Below the pieces are notes generated by a model. That model saw nothing but the letters and a program-made list of their open reading frames with translations. It was not told where the DNA came from and did not search any database. Shown here piece by piece: positions 8,801 to 16,258 of a DNA stretch of 37,732 nt. The stretch covers positions 1 to 37,732 of the IMG/VR virus record IMGVR_UViG_3300008448_000262; one strand, given 5' to 3'. A program made the position numbers and the translations under genes. How positions within the stretch are numbered: position 1 is the first letter of the stretch; every line of letters begins with the position of its first letter. Origin of the DNA: a virus.

Positions 8801-10105
8801 ATTATAGTCTTTCTGTAGTTGAAAGTAAAAAGATTGTACCAAACTATTTGCTATAGCGCTTGGATTAGAAACCAGCTTACCGTCAAGTGTTAAGTCTATG
8901 CCTATGGCTGACCCAGTCTTTAAATCAACATTGTCAAGATTTATAGTTAGAAGCGTATCGTTATACGTTTGAGTAGAAGGAGGAACAATATTGTACTGAG
9001 AGGAAGCCTCAATCGTAGGCACCTCTAAATATCCTAATTCCTGAGATACTAATGAAGCATTGATCTTAACGTCAATTTGTTTCCCGTTAGAGTCTACTAC
9101 ATCGTATCCGTCCTTATAATTCCCGTAAAACAATCTGTTTGACATAACAGTTTGAGCCTTCGCTAACAAAGGAACATTGTCAAACATTCTAACCCCCTCA
9201 GACTCAGGTAGAGTTGTAAGTATTTTTTTAGAACTAAACTGAACTGTGTGTTCTGAATTATCTGTAAGACTTAAAGTACTCTTATCGTACTTCTCTATAA
9301 CATTTATAACATTTGATACTGAGTTCTTAAATAGAAGGTCAATACCAACTACATTTTCTCCACCAGTATTAAATGTGACATTAACAGCGTTAAATGAGTT
9401 TCTCATTCCGCTGTTTTCAAAAGTTTTAAAGTCAAAATTAAAAAACCCAGGTTCAAATGCTATCTCACTAAATTGAGAAACTGCACTATACTCACCATCT
9501 AAGCACTTGTATCTATAAGCAAATGACAAGAACTTGTCCTCAATATAGTTTTCGTCACCATTAATATTTAGAAGTTCTATAGATGGAGCCTCTGCTGGGG
9601 GTGCAACAATAACAGAAATGTCAGCCTCTGTTAATTCTGGTTCTGATGGATATGATCTAGTTACATTTATCTTTCGTGGAGGGTTATATCCATCTGTGAA
9701 AAATAGCAAATCTTCTACTTTGTTTACTCCATTAATTAAATGTTGTCTGCTAAAGTTTAAAACAGATGTGCTGATTACATGATACACTGTAAGTCCAGTC
9801 TCAACATTCATTGATACGATCATGTCTACTCCGTCTACTGGAGAGTGAATAAACCAATAGATAGTATTGTTTACACCATCCTGAAAAGCTCCAATAACAG
9901 TAGCTGTTTGATCAAGAGGATTATTGTTATATAATATTTCAGAAATCTTAACATTACCCCTTGTATTTTCTAAAGAACCAATATCACTCAGCTCAGTAGA
10001 ACCAACGCGAACATTGACGGCATTTATGTACTCGCCATCGGGTATAAGCCTTTCGTCAAGGCTTTTATTCATCCTGCCCTTTACAAAGGTTTTTACTAAA
10101 TCCAT
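5864..10105 (-). CDS. Large tail hub / stabilisation ('muzzle'-like) protein
   Basis: 1413 residues, the second largest gene here. The N-terminus has the pattern LVKTFVKGRMNKSLDERLIPDGEYINAxNVRV, then SLENTRGN and an IGAFQDGVNNTIYWFIHS segment, then LLFFTDGYNPPRKINV. Together these resemble the P22 gp10-like stabilisation and crAss-like muzzle proteins, which build a beta-propeller-like ring at the distal tail. The rest is beta-rich with few charged helical runs, so it is not a tape measure. The C-terminus carries a cysteine cluster (ACCECGG). It starts 2 bases after the ring-protein gene upstream and ends 3 bases before a fibre-like gene, placing it at the tail tip of a short-tailed virion. 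Family membership is judged by eye from motifs and size. Confidence 0.6.
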   Translation of the reverse strand: MDLVKTFVKGRMNKSLDERLIPDGEYINAVNVRVGSTELSDIGSLENTRGNVKISEILYNNNPLDQTATVIGAFQDGVNNTIYWFIHSPVDGVDMIVSMNVETGLTVYHVISTSVLNFSRQHLINGVNKVEDLLFFTDGYNPPRKINVTRSYPSEPELTEADISVIVAPPAEAPSIELLNINGDENYIEDKFLSFAYRYKCLDGEYSAVSQFSEIAFEPGFFNFDFKTFENSGMRNSFNAVNVTFNTGGENVVGIDLLFKNSVSNVINVIEKYDKSTLSLTDNSEHTVQFSSKKILTTLPESEGVRMFDNVPLLAKAQTVMSNRLFYGNYKDGYDVVDSNGKQIDVKINASLVSQELGYLEVPTIEASSQYNIVPPSTQTYNDTLLTINLDNVDLKTGSAIGIDLTLDGKLVSNPSAIANSLVQSFYFQLQKDYNSVYELVTSQEFKDAIGSETFHADITDCGTSAQGTSLTDKISCQATAPVGFTSYGYGINTVGEGIKIIATPGSSSFSLQMIVMVYQDNVNPTVFNYEYFSLAFASAEFISQSDASSLHSNRDFSLGIIYMDDFNRSTTVLVSENNSIHVPAANSVKKNSIKVDILSDAPYWAKKYKFALLPSGLDYETIYSSLYFLNPGDGSVYLNLEGNNQNKAKVGDTLIVKRDSNGPVLDLVKCDILDIVAKPADFIEGGSEEPAGLYMKIKPVGFSIDTSTKVILGNETFTSNFTPFTDPAYPAVSVPLFTEDPIGTFTPWEITEGSIIEFDIVINRPDKSNKVGQRRYVYKEQFIAASNYNNLYEFATAQNIDFSTGDSTETGDEVPNVNTFITSLGTSYPSATGGVNKYQFFENPLTPGKLYFGIRSGTPDRVGAKSTITASVSVIRQGALIVFETEPTDPLPALYYEGSQTFYIVDGEHEDTSIVLNFFDCFTFGNGVESYKIEDSLGAPYFRLGQRVSSVSGQDFQLANRFASITYSGVFNPENNVNKLNEFNLGLANFKDLERRFGSIQKLSGRQTDILVLQEDKVSYVLAGKNVLSDAAVGGGSIAAIPQVLGNQIARIEEYGISLNPESYVEWGFYKYFTDQKRGAVIQLAGDGPDEKLEVISNQGMRPWFRDLFINEWNTQKLGGYDPYMDEYVLSSNDIEVIPDMYTVGCGTEIQIRNGLDGLPPTNVNLGEYTGQVSVSLTIDSIGSGETLNMSFLYDGVTYSSGNTSEDDTFVFTKTAKDTGVLSVVQNAAMASFRITVGCPSTEGLTVVSVTVNDKSYEGKVITDEYSVGTNVSGKLVSMLGGTTNPIVSNYGTVFGPEGFGSIPNNGDVVKITSRKGTTGTMQFNPATHKLRYLMSNTLYTQANVLSLLNASTVASPVLNPSTGVYSANFTYTSGSDYLYIIHDYRNIYSQDLCYSSVSASEACCECGGGPS

Positions 10106-10107
10106 GT

Positions 10108-11085
10108 TTATTTAATCATCTTGTTCTGACCTCTCATGTTCATAAGAAGTCGACCTGGGTGAATATTGCTAATTCTGATTCTTGCGTTTCTCAATAGGGC
10201 AGTCATCTCTTTTCTAGATCTAGCCACAACGTACTCTTGAACTCCTAGTTTATTGCTGACAATAGAATACTTGATAAATGAGTAAATGTAATTCTCAAAC
10301 ATCTTATTTACACTGATAGCAGAGTCGTTTCTAGAAGCAACTGGTTTCCCAGGAGGTGCAGTGGCAACAGATGTGTACTCCATTCCATCTGAGATATACT
10401 CAAGGATGCATGACTGGTTAGCCATATCATGACTAAAGTTAATTACTCCAGACTTCTTGTCAATCTTGAATGTTGGGTTCTGATTCGCGGTCTCAGTATT
10501 TAAACCATATCTACTTCCAACAGCGTAGTCAAAGTACCAGTTTCCTCCGTACTCCCATCCCCACATATTGTGGTATGGACTGGAAGGATTTAGATAAATG
10601 CTTTTCTGAATATTGTTCAATCTATCGTGATCAAGGTCTGATGTTTGAGCCTCAATTACTATTCCATTCTGATCTACAACAACTTTGTAGTTATTATCCT
10701 GAACGTACTCTTTTGCAAAGTTCACTTGGATGTTCTCTGTCAATGGCATAATTAAGCCATCTTTGTATAGAGAGATTCTAATCCAGTTCACGTAATCAGA
10801 CGGAAGTACAAACTTAAGGTTAGGACCTACTGACTGCTGGAGAACTTTAATCTCTTTCATCGCATCGTAGTTAAGTTCCTGGATGCCTCTCTTCGCGTAG
10901 AATAAAACCTTATACCTATTTAGGTTATTCATCAACTCATGATCTCCCTGATACATCAACATAAAGTTGTTGACAATATCCTCTAGAGATATGTATTGAT
11001 AAGATCCCCAATTAGCATCCTCTGGCGTATTACCATTGTTGCTATAGTACTGAAGATCAGATAGATATTTATTATATAGACCCAT
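10108..11085 (-). CDS. Neck/tail ring protein (crAss-like ring type)
   Basis: 325 residues. The N-terminal half has a helical segment with YISLEDIVNNFMLMYQGD and FYAKRGIQELNYDAMKEIK, then FVLPSDYVNWIRISLYKDG. This LP.DYV..vRI pattern is shared with tail ring or tubular proteins of Bacteroidota podoviruses. The C-terminal region is helical and basic (VARSRKEMTALLRNARIRISNIHPGRLL). Its ATG shares the A of the TAA stop of the upstream ring gene (TAATG), so translation is coupled. With the gene upstream it probably forms stacked rings between portal and tail hub. The role is inferred from family resemblance and gene order. Confidence 0.55.
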   Translation of the reverse strand: MGLYNKYLSDLQYYSNNGNTPEDANWGSYQYISLEDIVNNFMLMYQGDHELMNNLNRYKVLFYAKRGIQELNYDAMKEIKVLQQSVGPNLKFVLPSDYVNWIRISLYKDGLIMPLTENIQVNFAKEYVQDNNYKVVVDQNGIVIEAQTSDLDHDRLNNIQKSIYLNPSSPYHNMWGWEYGGNWYFDYAVGSRYGLNTETANQNPTFKIDKKSGVINFSHDMANQSCILEYISDGMEYTSVATAPPGKPVASRNDSAISVNKMFENYIYSFIKYSIVSNKLGVQEYVVARSRKEMTALLRNARIRISNIHPGRLLMNMRGQNKMIK

Positions 11086-11786
11086 TATTTTTCAACAACT
11101 ATTTCTGATTGTTCTTGCTGAGTGGCAAAGTTAAGAGCTTCAGTCTCTCTAATAGACATTCCAGCAAACTGTAAAATCTTAGCGACAAGCGTTGGCTCAT
11201 CTGTATTTGGTAACTCAAAATCTTGATAATCAACAGCATTCTGGTTAAACAAAGGCTCACCAGCAACAAGAGTATAAGTCCACTTAGGATCTTTAGGGTA
11301 CCTTACGTAATAGCAAGAAACCCCAGTACTAATAGTGTCTGGGTAAACAGTAACTTTATTCTCTGACTGAACGTAAGCAGGAAACAACTCAATAGGTTGA
11401 GTTAGGTTTGACATCAACAATTGTTGAGCTCTAGCCATTGAAACTTTCTCAATTTCAACCATCTTTCCAACATTGTTTGTATGAATAATTCTAACAATGG
11501 TGTAGTAATCTGTAGGCAAAGCAAAAGTGCCTGACGTCTTAGTCAGTGCAACTGATTTACTAAACGAGTCAATAACTTCTTCGTACTGCTTCTTAATATC
11601 TGCATAACCAATACCAGATTCTCTAGCATTCTCCTTCAAGATCTGGTAGTTGTATCTGTAAAAGTAATTCTCAAATATGTCAAGCTGTGCCTGCTTGGCA
11701 AATAGGTTGAAGTCATTAGGGCTGATGTAGCCGTAATTATTCTTGTTCAGAACCGATAGAACCGTATTTCTTACTGAGTTTATCAT
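11085..11786 (-). CDS. Head-tail connector / ring protein (tail tubular-like)
   Basis: 233 residues from the ATG at 11786; an in-frame TTG at 11804 would add six residues. The ATG is preferred because it gives INSVRNTVLSVLNKNNYGYISPNDFNLFAKQAQLDIFENYF directly, with the N-terminal helix and Y-I-(S/T)-P-x-D/E-F-N motif seen in adaptor or ring proteins of crAss-like phages. A FALPTDYYTIVRI strand follows, similar in layout to T7 gp11-type adaptors. It lies directly downstream of an intrinsic terminator and has a TATCTTTG box at 11802-11809, so it may start a new transcript. Translation is coupled to the next ring gene through TAATG. Confidence 0.58.
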   Translation of the reverse strand: MINSVRNTVLSVLNKNNYGYISPNDFNLFAKQAQLDIFENYFYRYNYQILKENARESGIGYADIKKQYEEVIDSFSKSVALTKTSGTFALPTDYYTIVRIIHTNNVGKMVEIEKVSMARAQQLLMSNLTQPIELFPAYVQSENKVTVYPDTISTGVSCYYVRYPKDPKWTYTLVAGEPLFNQNAVDYQDFELPNTDEPTLVAKILQFAGMSIRETEALNFATQQEQSEIVVEK

Positions 11787-11801
11787 TCCATTCTTTTTGT
11801 A

Positions 11802-11809
11802 CAAAGATA
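11802..11809 (-). promoter_or_regulatory. Candidate Bacteroidota -7 box (TATCTTTG)
   Basis: The minus strand reads TATCTTTG, matching TAnnTTTG. It lies about 16 bases before the ring-protein ATG and directly after the terminator at 11811-11840. No clear TTTG element is seen about 19-21 bases further upstream, where the terminator stem lies. Support is therefore only partial. Confidence 0.3.
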
Positions 11810-11810
11810 A

Positions 11811-11840
11811 TAAAAAAAAGAGAGGGTTTTACCCCTCTCT
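11811..11840 (-). terminator. Intrinsic terminator after the 243-residue virion protein gene
   Basis: On the minus strand an 8-bp perfect stem AGAGAGGG/CCCTCTCT with a 6-base loop is followed by a run of seven T before an A (11811-11818). It begins four bases after the stop codon of the upstream gene. This is one of the clearest terminators in the window. Confidence 0.85.
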
Positions 11841-11843
11841 AAT

Positions 11844-12575
11844 TTACTCTACGTGTCTCTCTAGTAACTTTAGAGTCTCGATACCCTCATCGGACTGCAA
11901 GTACTTAGATACTGTTGAAATTCTATGTTCCCCAAATGGGATCGTCATGAATTTACTCTTATTTTCAGGGAAGTTGAAATAGATATCTCTATTCTTATTT
12001 CTCATTTTAAGAATCTGCTGTTCGAACGCTCTAGCAACAATGTCTTGAACTTTCAACAATGGATCATTAAGAATCTCCATAAATCGATATGGTTGATTCT
12101 TAGCAAACACAATTACGTCTCTCTTAAGCTCGGCAGATGTCTTCTTATCAGCCTGTGCTCCAAGTCCAATTCTAGCAACAGTCTCCATCATCGAAATCTC
12201 CATTGACTTAGCTGCAATCAATGCGTCAACCTCAATATCAAGATACTCCAAATCTCTTTGAGCATCTTTTTCAGAGTCTAGTTCTTCAAATATTTTTCCA
12301 TTACCAGGGTGGTAATAAAGAAACTGTTGAAGGATTGGATTACTCTCTGGAACGTGCAACATGCCATCCTCAAATACGATTGGCTCAAGTAGTACGTTTC
12401 CGTCCTGTTCGTCAATGAATGGGCTTGGTTGATTTGCTGAATACCTCAGCTGTCTGTTTGCCTTTCCATCAAAATAAAGTAGCGGCCTTCTAGCTGTCCC
12501 TTTTGATGGGATCATCAAGCTAAGTGGCGCGTCTGATCTTAGGAGAACATAAGTTCTCGATTTTAATTGTTCCAT
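11844..12575 (-). CDS. Conserved virion structural protein near the capsid gene
   Basis: 243 residues. The N-terminus reads KSRTYVLLRSDAPLSLMIP, followed by RRPLLYFDGKANRQLRYSANQPSPF and DEQDGNVLLEPIVFEDG. The C-terminal half is helical and ends FMTIPFGEHRISTVSKYLQSDEG. I recall this as a recurring protein family of marine and Bacteroidota phages beside capsid genes, but I cannot assign a structural position. The leader (AAATTAAATTAAAATCAA before ATG) is purely A/T-rich with no Shine-Dalgarno. It is the last gene before a strong terminator, so it may be expressed at a level distinct from the ring proteins. Capsid accessory, head completion or neck roles are all possible. Confidence 0.55.
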   Translation of the reverse strand: MEQLKSRTYVLLRSDAPLSLMIPSKGTARRPLLYFDGKANRQLRYSANQPSPFIDEQDGNVLLEPIVFEDGMLHVPESNPILQQFLYYHPGNGKIFEELDSEKDAQRDLEYLDIEVDALIAAKSMEISMMETVARIGLGAQADKKTSAELKRDVIVFAKNQPYRFMEILNDPLLKVQDIVARAFEQQILKMRNKNRDIYFNFPENKSKFMTIPFGEHRISTVSKYLQSDEGIETLKLLERHVE

Positions 12576-12599
12576 TTGATTTTAATTTAATTTGAAATA

Positions 12600-12905
12600 T
12601 TATTTTTTACTAACAGGCTTCTTTTTAAGAGCCGTGTTTACTATTTGCTGAGCAGCTTCAGAAATTCCTTGACTTGCAGTGGAAGACATTGTTTTTTTCA
12701 TGAGCATCTTTCCCCTTGGTTGTTCAATAGGGCGTACTACTCTTTTTATCTTAACCACACTTGTAGCATCTTGACTAGCGTTATATTTCTCACGACTAGG
12801 TACAACTTCTATTTTTTTACCCGTCAATAAGTTACCACGATATTCTCGTTTAGATGCGCCTGGTGTTCTTTTAGGTCCTGGACCTTTCGTTGCTTTCCTC
12901 ATCAT
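12600..12905 (-). CDS. Small lysine/arginine-rich virion-associated protein candidate
   Basis: 101 residues, strongly basic and probably disordered. The start is Met-Met-Arg (ATGATG) at 12905. The N-terminal KGPGPKRTPGASKREYRG echoes the KGPGKGG start of the upstream 141-residue gene, hinting at a shared origin or DNA-binding role. A short helix (SEAAQQIVNTALKKK) ends the protein. No family is recognised. It follows the terminator at 12918-12948, so its transcription comes from read-through or from a promoter I could not define. Nucleic-acid binding in the virion is a guess from charge. Confidence 0.5.
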   Translation of the reverse strand: MMRKATKGPGPKRTPGASKREYRGNLLTGKKIEVVPSREKYNASQDATSVVKIKRVVRPIEQPRGKMLMKKTMSSTASQGISEAAQQIVNTALKKKPVSKK

Positions 12906-12917
12906 TATTTTTAAATG

Positions 12918-12948
12918 TTAAAATAGAGGGAGTCACAGCGACCCCCTC
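12918..12948 (-). terminator. Intrinsic terminator after the 141-residue basic protein gene
   Basis: On the minus strand GAGGGGGTC pairs with GACTCCCTC (9 bp with one G-T pair) around a GCTGT loop, followed by TATTTTAAC. The stem is strong but the T-tract is interrupted, so termination may be incomplete and allow read-through into 12905-12600. Confidence 0.7.
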
Positions 12949-12963
12949 AATTAATTAATAATA

Positions 12964-13389
12964 CTATCTGTAAGCAGCGCAAGTTTTGCCACCTTTTCTT
13001 CGACCTCCGCCTCCTCCAAAAGGATTTTTAAAACTGTATTTTTTTAATTCATAAGCAGCATCTCCAATAGTGTCTTTTACATTATATAATGCTTGACCTA
13101 CAGCGGTTCTTCCAGTTCTTTTTTTCTTAACTGGAGCAGCCGCGACTGGTTTACCAGGACCTGCTTTAATAGGACCAATGATACCTTGTTGCTGAGTGTA
13201 ACTTGGAGCCCCAGGACCTGTACCCATTGTAATCTTCTTAGTTGGGTTCTTAGTATGCTCCGCATTTCTCATTAGACCCAATGTATACCCAGGAGCTGCA
13301 ACCACCTGGCCATTTTTTGACCCCCATTTTGATTTTGGTTGGTCTTTTTTCTTACCACCCTTTCCAGGGCCTTTAGATAGAATAGCCAT
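12964..13389 (-). CDS. Glycine/lysine-rich basic small protein
   Basis: 141 residues, very basic, rich in Gly, Lys and Pro. The N-terminus (KGPGKGGKKKDQ) and the C-terminus (GGGGGRRKGGKT) are low-complexity cationic tails around a middle with TMGTGPGAPSYTQQQG and a short helical stretch (VGQALYNVKDTIGDAAYELKKY). It starts one base after the stop of the preceding small gene and ends about 16 bases before a terminator stem. No family is recognised. Its position immediately after the capsid gene and its charge suggest a virion-associated DNA-binding or capsid-cementing protein, unproven. Confidence 0.5.
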   Translation of the reverse strand: MAILSKGPGKGGKKKDQPKSKWGSKNGQVVAAPGYTLGLMRNAEHTKNPTKKITMGTGPGAPSYTQQQGIIGPIKAGPGKPVAAAPVKKKRTGRTAVGQALYNVKDTIGDAAYELKKYSFKNPFGGGGGRRKGGKTCAAYR

Positions 13390-13390
13390 G

Positions 13391-13675
13391 TTACTTTTTC
13401 TTCTTAGAAGTTACACCCAATAAATTTTTAGCAGGACTTGGAGTTGCTTTTCTTGTTCTTTGACGTCTTACCATTTCGCTAATCGTAGGGGCCTGTGTTG
13501 CAGGGTTCAAATAGATATTAGCATCTTTTTTAATTCCGCCCATACCTTGACCGCCTTCCTCATAACGATAATAACGCTCATTTTTTCCTTTACCCGTAAT
13601 CATTGTGTGAGTAGGATTAAATCCCTTTTTAGGTGGATCACTTTTTTTAATTGCTGTTGTTTTCTTAATAGCCAT
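13391..13675 (-). CDS. Small basic protein after the capsid gene
   Basis: 94 residues with 20 or more Lys/Arg. The sequence opens MAIKKTTAIKKSDPPKK, has a Tyr/Glu/Gly-rich middle (ERYYRYEEGGQGMGG) and ends in a KKKK tail. The leader between the capsid terminator and this ATG is A-rich (AAACAAATAAGACA), typical of Bacteroidota-type initiation without Shine-Dalgarno. It is followed at once by the 141-residue basic gene with a one-base gap. Function unknown; with its two neighbours it forms a run of three cationic small proteins. Confidence 0.5.
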   Translation of the reverse strand: MAIKKTTAIKKSDPPKKGFNPTHTMITGKGKNERYYRYEEGGQGMGGIKKDANIYLNPATQAPTISEMVRRQRTRKATPSPAKNLLGVTSKKKK

Positions 13676-13693
13676 TGTCTTATTTGTTTAAAG

Positions 13694-13722
13694 GTAAAAG
13701 GAGAGGCCGAACGGCCCCTCCT
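13694..13722 (-). terminator. Strong intrinsic terminator after the major capsid gene
   Basis: On the minus strand an 11-bp near-perfect hairpin AGGAGGGGCCG/CGGCCTCTCCT (one G-T pair; the innermost pair probably opens into the loop) is followed by TTTTACC. It starts about ten bases after the capsid stop codon, so it should end the packaging/head transcript and set a high, separate level for the capsid mRNA. Confidence 0.83.
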
Positions 13723-13731
13723 AATTTACTA

Positions 13732-15150
13732 TTACTTCTCGAACAAGAAGAAGTTGTTAGCACCCATTGTGCACAACGCTCTTTCAGACAAGAAGTGAAC
13801 TTCCATTGCATCCAAGCTAGAAGTTTCAGCACCCCCAGCAGATCCAGTGATCCAGGTCTTGTACTTACGATCTTCAGTCTCAGAAGCTCTGTAACGAACG
13901 TGCAAGAATGGACGCTTAGCGTTCTTACCAAGTACGTTGTCGTACACAGTAGTAGTTCCAGCTGGAACAAGAACACCGCTAATTCCGCCACCTACAATTC
14001 CACCACGCATGGTAGGATCGTTCAAGTACTTCCAGTCAGACTTGTAGAAGTCATAACCACGACGGAATCCAGAGAAACCAAGAGTCAAGGCCATCTTCTC
14101 ATCGTTGTCAAATAGACCGTAAGAAGTACCTCCAGCTCCGTAGCTGTTCTGTGCTGCCAACATATCGTCGATATCGAAACCAAACTGACGATCCAAGAAG
14201 ATTACGTTCTCTTCGATAGATCCTTGCTTGTCAAGACGAGATACGATGCTATCGAAATCATCCAAAGTAGATGGGTTACCACCAGCCCATACGTTACCTC
14301 TCTTACCGATTGCATCAAATAGACCTTCAGATCCTTTGAAACCTAGAGCTTTTGCTCCACCTGCGGTTACGTTTGCAGCTGGGATAGCTTCAATCATTGC
14401 AGTCTCAAGATAATCTTCGAAACGAAGACGAGTCTCATGCTGAGACTTTAGGTACCACAAGAAACCTGGGCCATTGTCACCTTCAACCTCTACCCATCCG
14501 ATCTGAGCCATGTCAGAACCAGATACTGCATAGTGGTCTTTGATGATGATTGGAGAGTTCTCGAAGATCTCGCCATCAGACTCAAGAGACTCAACCATTC
14601 CAAGAGTTCCTTTCTTAAATTCAGAACCGTAAACAAATACAGACACAGTCTTAGTTGCTGCGAAAGTTTGTCCACCAACCTCGTAGTAAGCTACGTCAAA
14701 AGTTCTTGCTGCATAGTCAACAGCTGTAACGATACCTTTGTTTAGACCTTGAGCTCCAGCTCCTTCTTCAGAAATAAGGACAGTTTGTCCAACACGGATA
14801 GCAATGCTACCATTTACAAATCCCTTACCAGACAATTGACCAGCTGGAACTGTAAAAGTTGCATTGGAATCACCTGCTGCTCCATCCTGAGTTACGTTTA
14901 CGTACTTAGTGTGAAGACGACCTTGCTCAGTCCACTTGATCAAGTCAGAAGTGGAAGGCAATTCAGCGCTCACCAATCTCAAGAAAGATGCTACGCTTCT
15001 GTTACCGTAACGCTCAAATTCTTTCTCGTAGGTATCAGGAAGATACTGGTTCAAGAAGTTGAAGTCGGTAATGTAGTTAGTTGCGAGGGCTACTCGCTCT
15101 GCACTTGGCTGTAATTGAAAGCCAGGTACAGTTTGTAATGTTCCTGCCAT
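13732..15150 (-). CDS. Major capsid protein (HK97-fold expected)
   Basis: 472 residues, the usual size for a Bacteroidota podovirus capsid protein. The N-terminus (YLPDTYEKEFERYGNRSVASFLRLVSAELPSTSDLIKWTEQGRLHTKY) has the helical E..YGN.SV..F.....AE.P..SD..KW..QGR pattern of this capsid group. The middle includes beta-rich segments and the region FRRGYDFYKSDWKYLNDPTMRGG, typical of the capsid A/P-domain core. It follows a scaffold-like gene with a 12-base gap, is preceded by an A-rich leader (AAATAAACAAACAAAACA), and is followed by a strong terminator. Gene order terminase-portal-scaffold-capsid supports the call; no delta-domain is visible in this protein because scaffold is a separate gene. 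Confidence 0.85.
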   Translation of the reverse strand: MAGTLQTVPGFQLQPSAERVALATNYITDFNFLNQYLPDTYEKEFERYGNRSVASFLRLVSAELPSTSDLIKWTEQGRLHTKYVNVTQDGAAGDSNATFTVPAGQLSGKGFVNGSIAIRVGQTVLISEEGAGAQGLNKGIVTAVDYAARTFDVAYYEVGGQTFAATKTVSVFVYGSEFKKGTLGMVESLESDGEIFENSPIIIKDHYAVSGSDMAQIGWVEVEGDNGPGFLWYLKSQHETRLRFEDYLETAMIEAIPAANVTAGGAKALGFKGSEGLFDAIGKRGNVWAGGNPSTLDDFDSIVSRLDKQGSIEENVIFLDRQFGFDIDDMLAAQNSYGAGGTSYGLFDNDEKMALTLGFSGFRRGYDFYKSDWKYLNDPTMRGGIVGGGISGVLVPAGTTTVYDNVLGKNAKRPFLHVRYRASETEDRKYKTWITGSAGGAETSSLDAMEVHFLSERALCTMGANNFFLFEK

Positions 15151-15162
15151 TGTTTTGTTTGT

Positions 15163-16230
15163 TTATTTTTTAAATCTAATTCTGAGTCCGCGACCATCGC
15201 TTTCCCCGACGCTAGTTACCTTGAATCCACCTTTGTTAATTACTTCAGGAGACCTTCTGACTTCGAAGTTGATGTTCTTGCTTGATTTAGCTTCTTTTTC
15301 GATAGCATCAGCAATCCCCTGCTCGTAGAAAAACTTGGCGAACTTCTCTGGATTCATAGCAACAGCTAATGACTTATGGTATCCTTTCGCGTCCTCAATC
15401 AACCCATCATTGTTTACAAATTTTCCAATGAAGTTGTTAATGTTGGACTGAGTCTTCTTCAGTTCATTATAGTCTCCTGGTGAAAACTTCAGCTCTTTAT
15501 CTCCAACCTTGAAATCAAAACCTTTGAAATCATTATTGAAGACCTCATCTGTCTTCTTTAGAAACCACTCTGCCTGACGCTGCTCTAGCTCCTGGCTACT
15601 TTGCGCTTTCGCTGAATATTCCTTGTAAGCTTTCAACCCCTCTTGTTCTTCAGCAGAAAGGCTACCATAGCTTGACTCAAGCGGTGCCTTGTATTTCTGC
15701 TTCTGTTCCTCAAGGAACTTCTTAGCTTTTGCAAGTTCTTTTTTCTTTTCAATCTGTTTCTTCTTGATGTCCTTCTCGTCATCTAAGTCCTCATCATAAC
15801 TGAACTTGTCAGCAATCAAGTACTCGATTTCTTCAGCATCAAGATCACTCTCCTTTTGAGAGTAATATTCTTTCAACAACTGATCTGGGTTCAAAGAATC
15901 CAAATCACTATTAATCCTTACAAAATCGTTAAGGCCTCTGCCTGTTTCCTTCTTGAAATTCAAGAATGCGGAAACGTCTTCAGGCAACTCATCTTTTTGT
16001 GGCACAAATAAATCTTCTACACTAGAAAATTTCTTGCCGTACTTTTTGTCAAGAAAGTCTAGGACTTTGTCATCTCCAAAATCCTCTACTTGCGGAGTCT
16101 CTACCACCGTTGTGGTTTCAACTTGTTCGGAAGCAACAACCTGCTCCTCATGTTTTCTTAGCACTTCTGCTTCAATCTCTTGCGCAGACTTTTGCTCTAG
16201 ATCATCTAGAGCTCTTACTTTGATTCCCAT
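15163..16230 (-). CDS. Capsid scaffolding protein
   Basis: 355 residues, dominated by Glu, Lys, Asp and Gln, with long helical coiled-coil stretches (for example KDIKKKQIEKKKELAKAKKF) and no hydrophobic core. The C-terminus is compact and basic (GRGLRIRFKK), as expected for the capsid-binding end of scaffold proteins. It lies between portal and capsid, starts 28 bases after the portal stop and ends 12 bases before the capsid ATG. Its role would be to guide procapsid assembly and then leave. The call is by composition and position, both strong for this class. Confidence 0.72.
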   Translation of the reverse strand: MGIKVRALDDLEQKSAQEIEAEVLRKHEEQVVASEQVETTTVVETPQVEDFGDDKVLDFLDKKYGKKFSSVEDLFVPQKDELPEDVSAFLNFKKETGRGLNDFVRINSDLDSLNPDQLLKEYYSQKESDLDAEEIEYLIADKFSYDEDLDDEKDIKKKQIEKKKELAKAKKFLEEQKQKYKAPLESSYGSLSAEEQEGLKAYKEYSAKAQSSQELEQRQAEWFLKKTDEVFNNDFKGFDFKVGDKELKFSPGDYNELKKTQSNINNFIGKFVNNDGLIEDAKGYHKSLAVAMNPEKFAKFFYEQGIADAIEKEAKSSKNINFEVRRSPEVINKGGFKVTSVGESDGRGLRIRFKK

Positions 16231-16258
16231 TAGATTACAAATTTAGTTATTATTTAAT

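Noticed and set aside
5864-10105. Tape-measure protein of a long-tailed phage
   Set aside because: The 1413-residue product is beta-rich with stabilisation-type motifs and lacks the long coiled-coil and hydrophobic segments of tape measures.
13680-13991. 103-codon minus-strand frame within the capsid gene
   Set aside because: Out-of-frame shadow of the capsid coding sequence that runs into the terminator.
13675-14115. Plus-strand open frame opposite the capsid and terminator
   Set aside because: It is antisense to the well-supported capsid gene and reads through the terminator stem; composition is that of a reverse frame.
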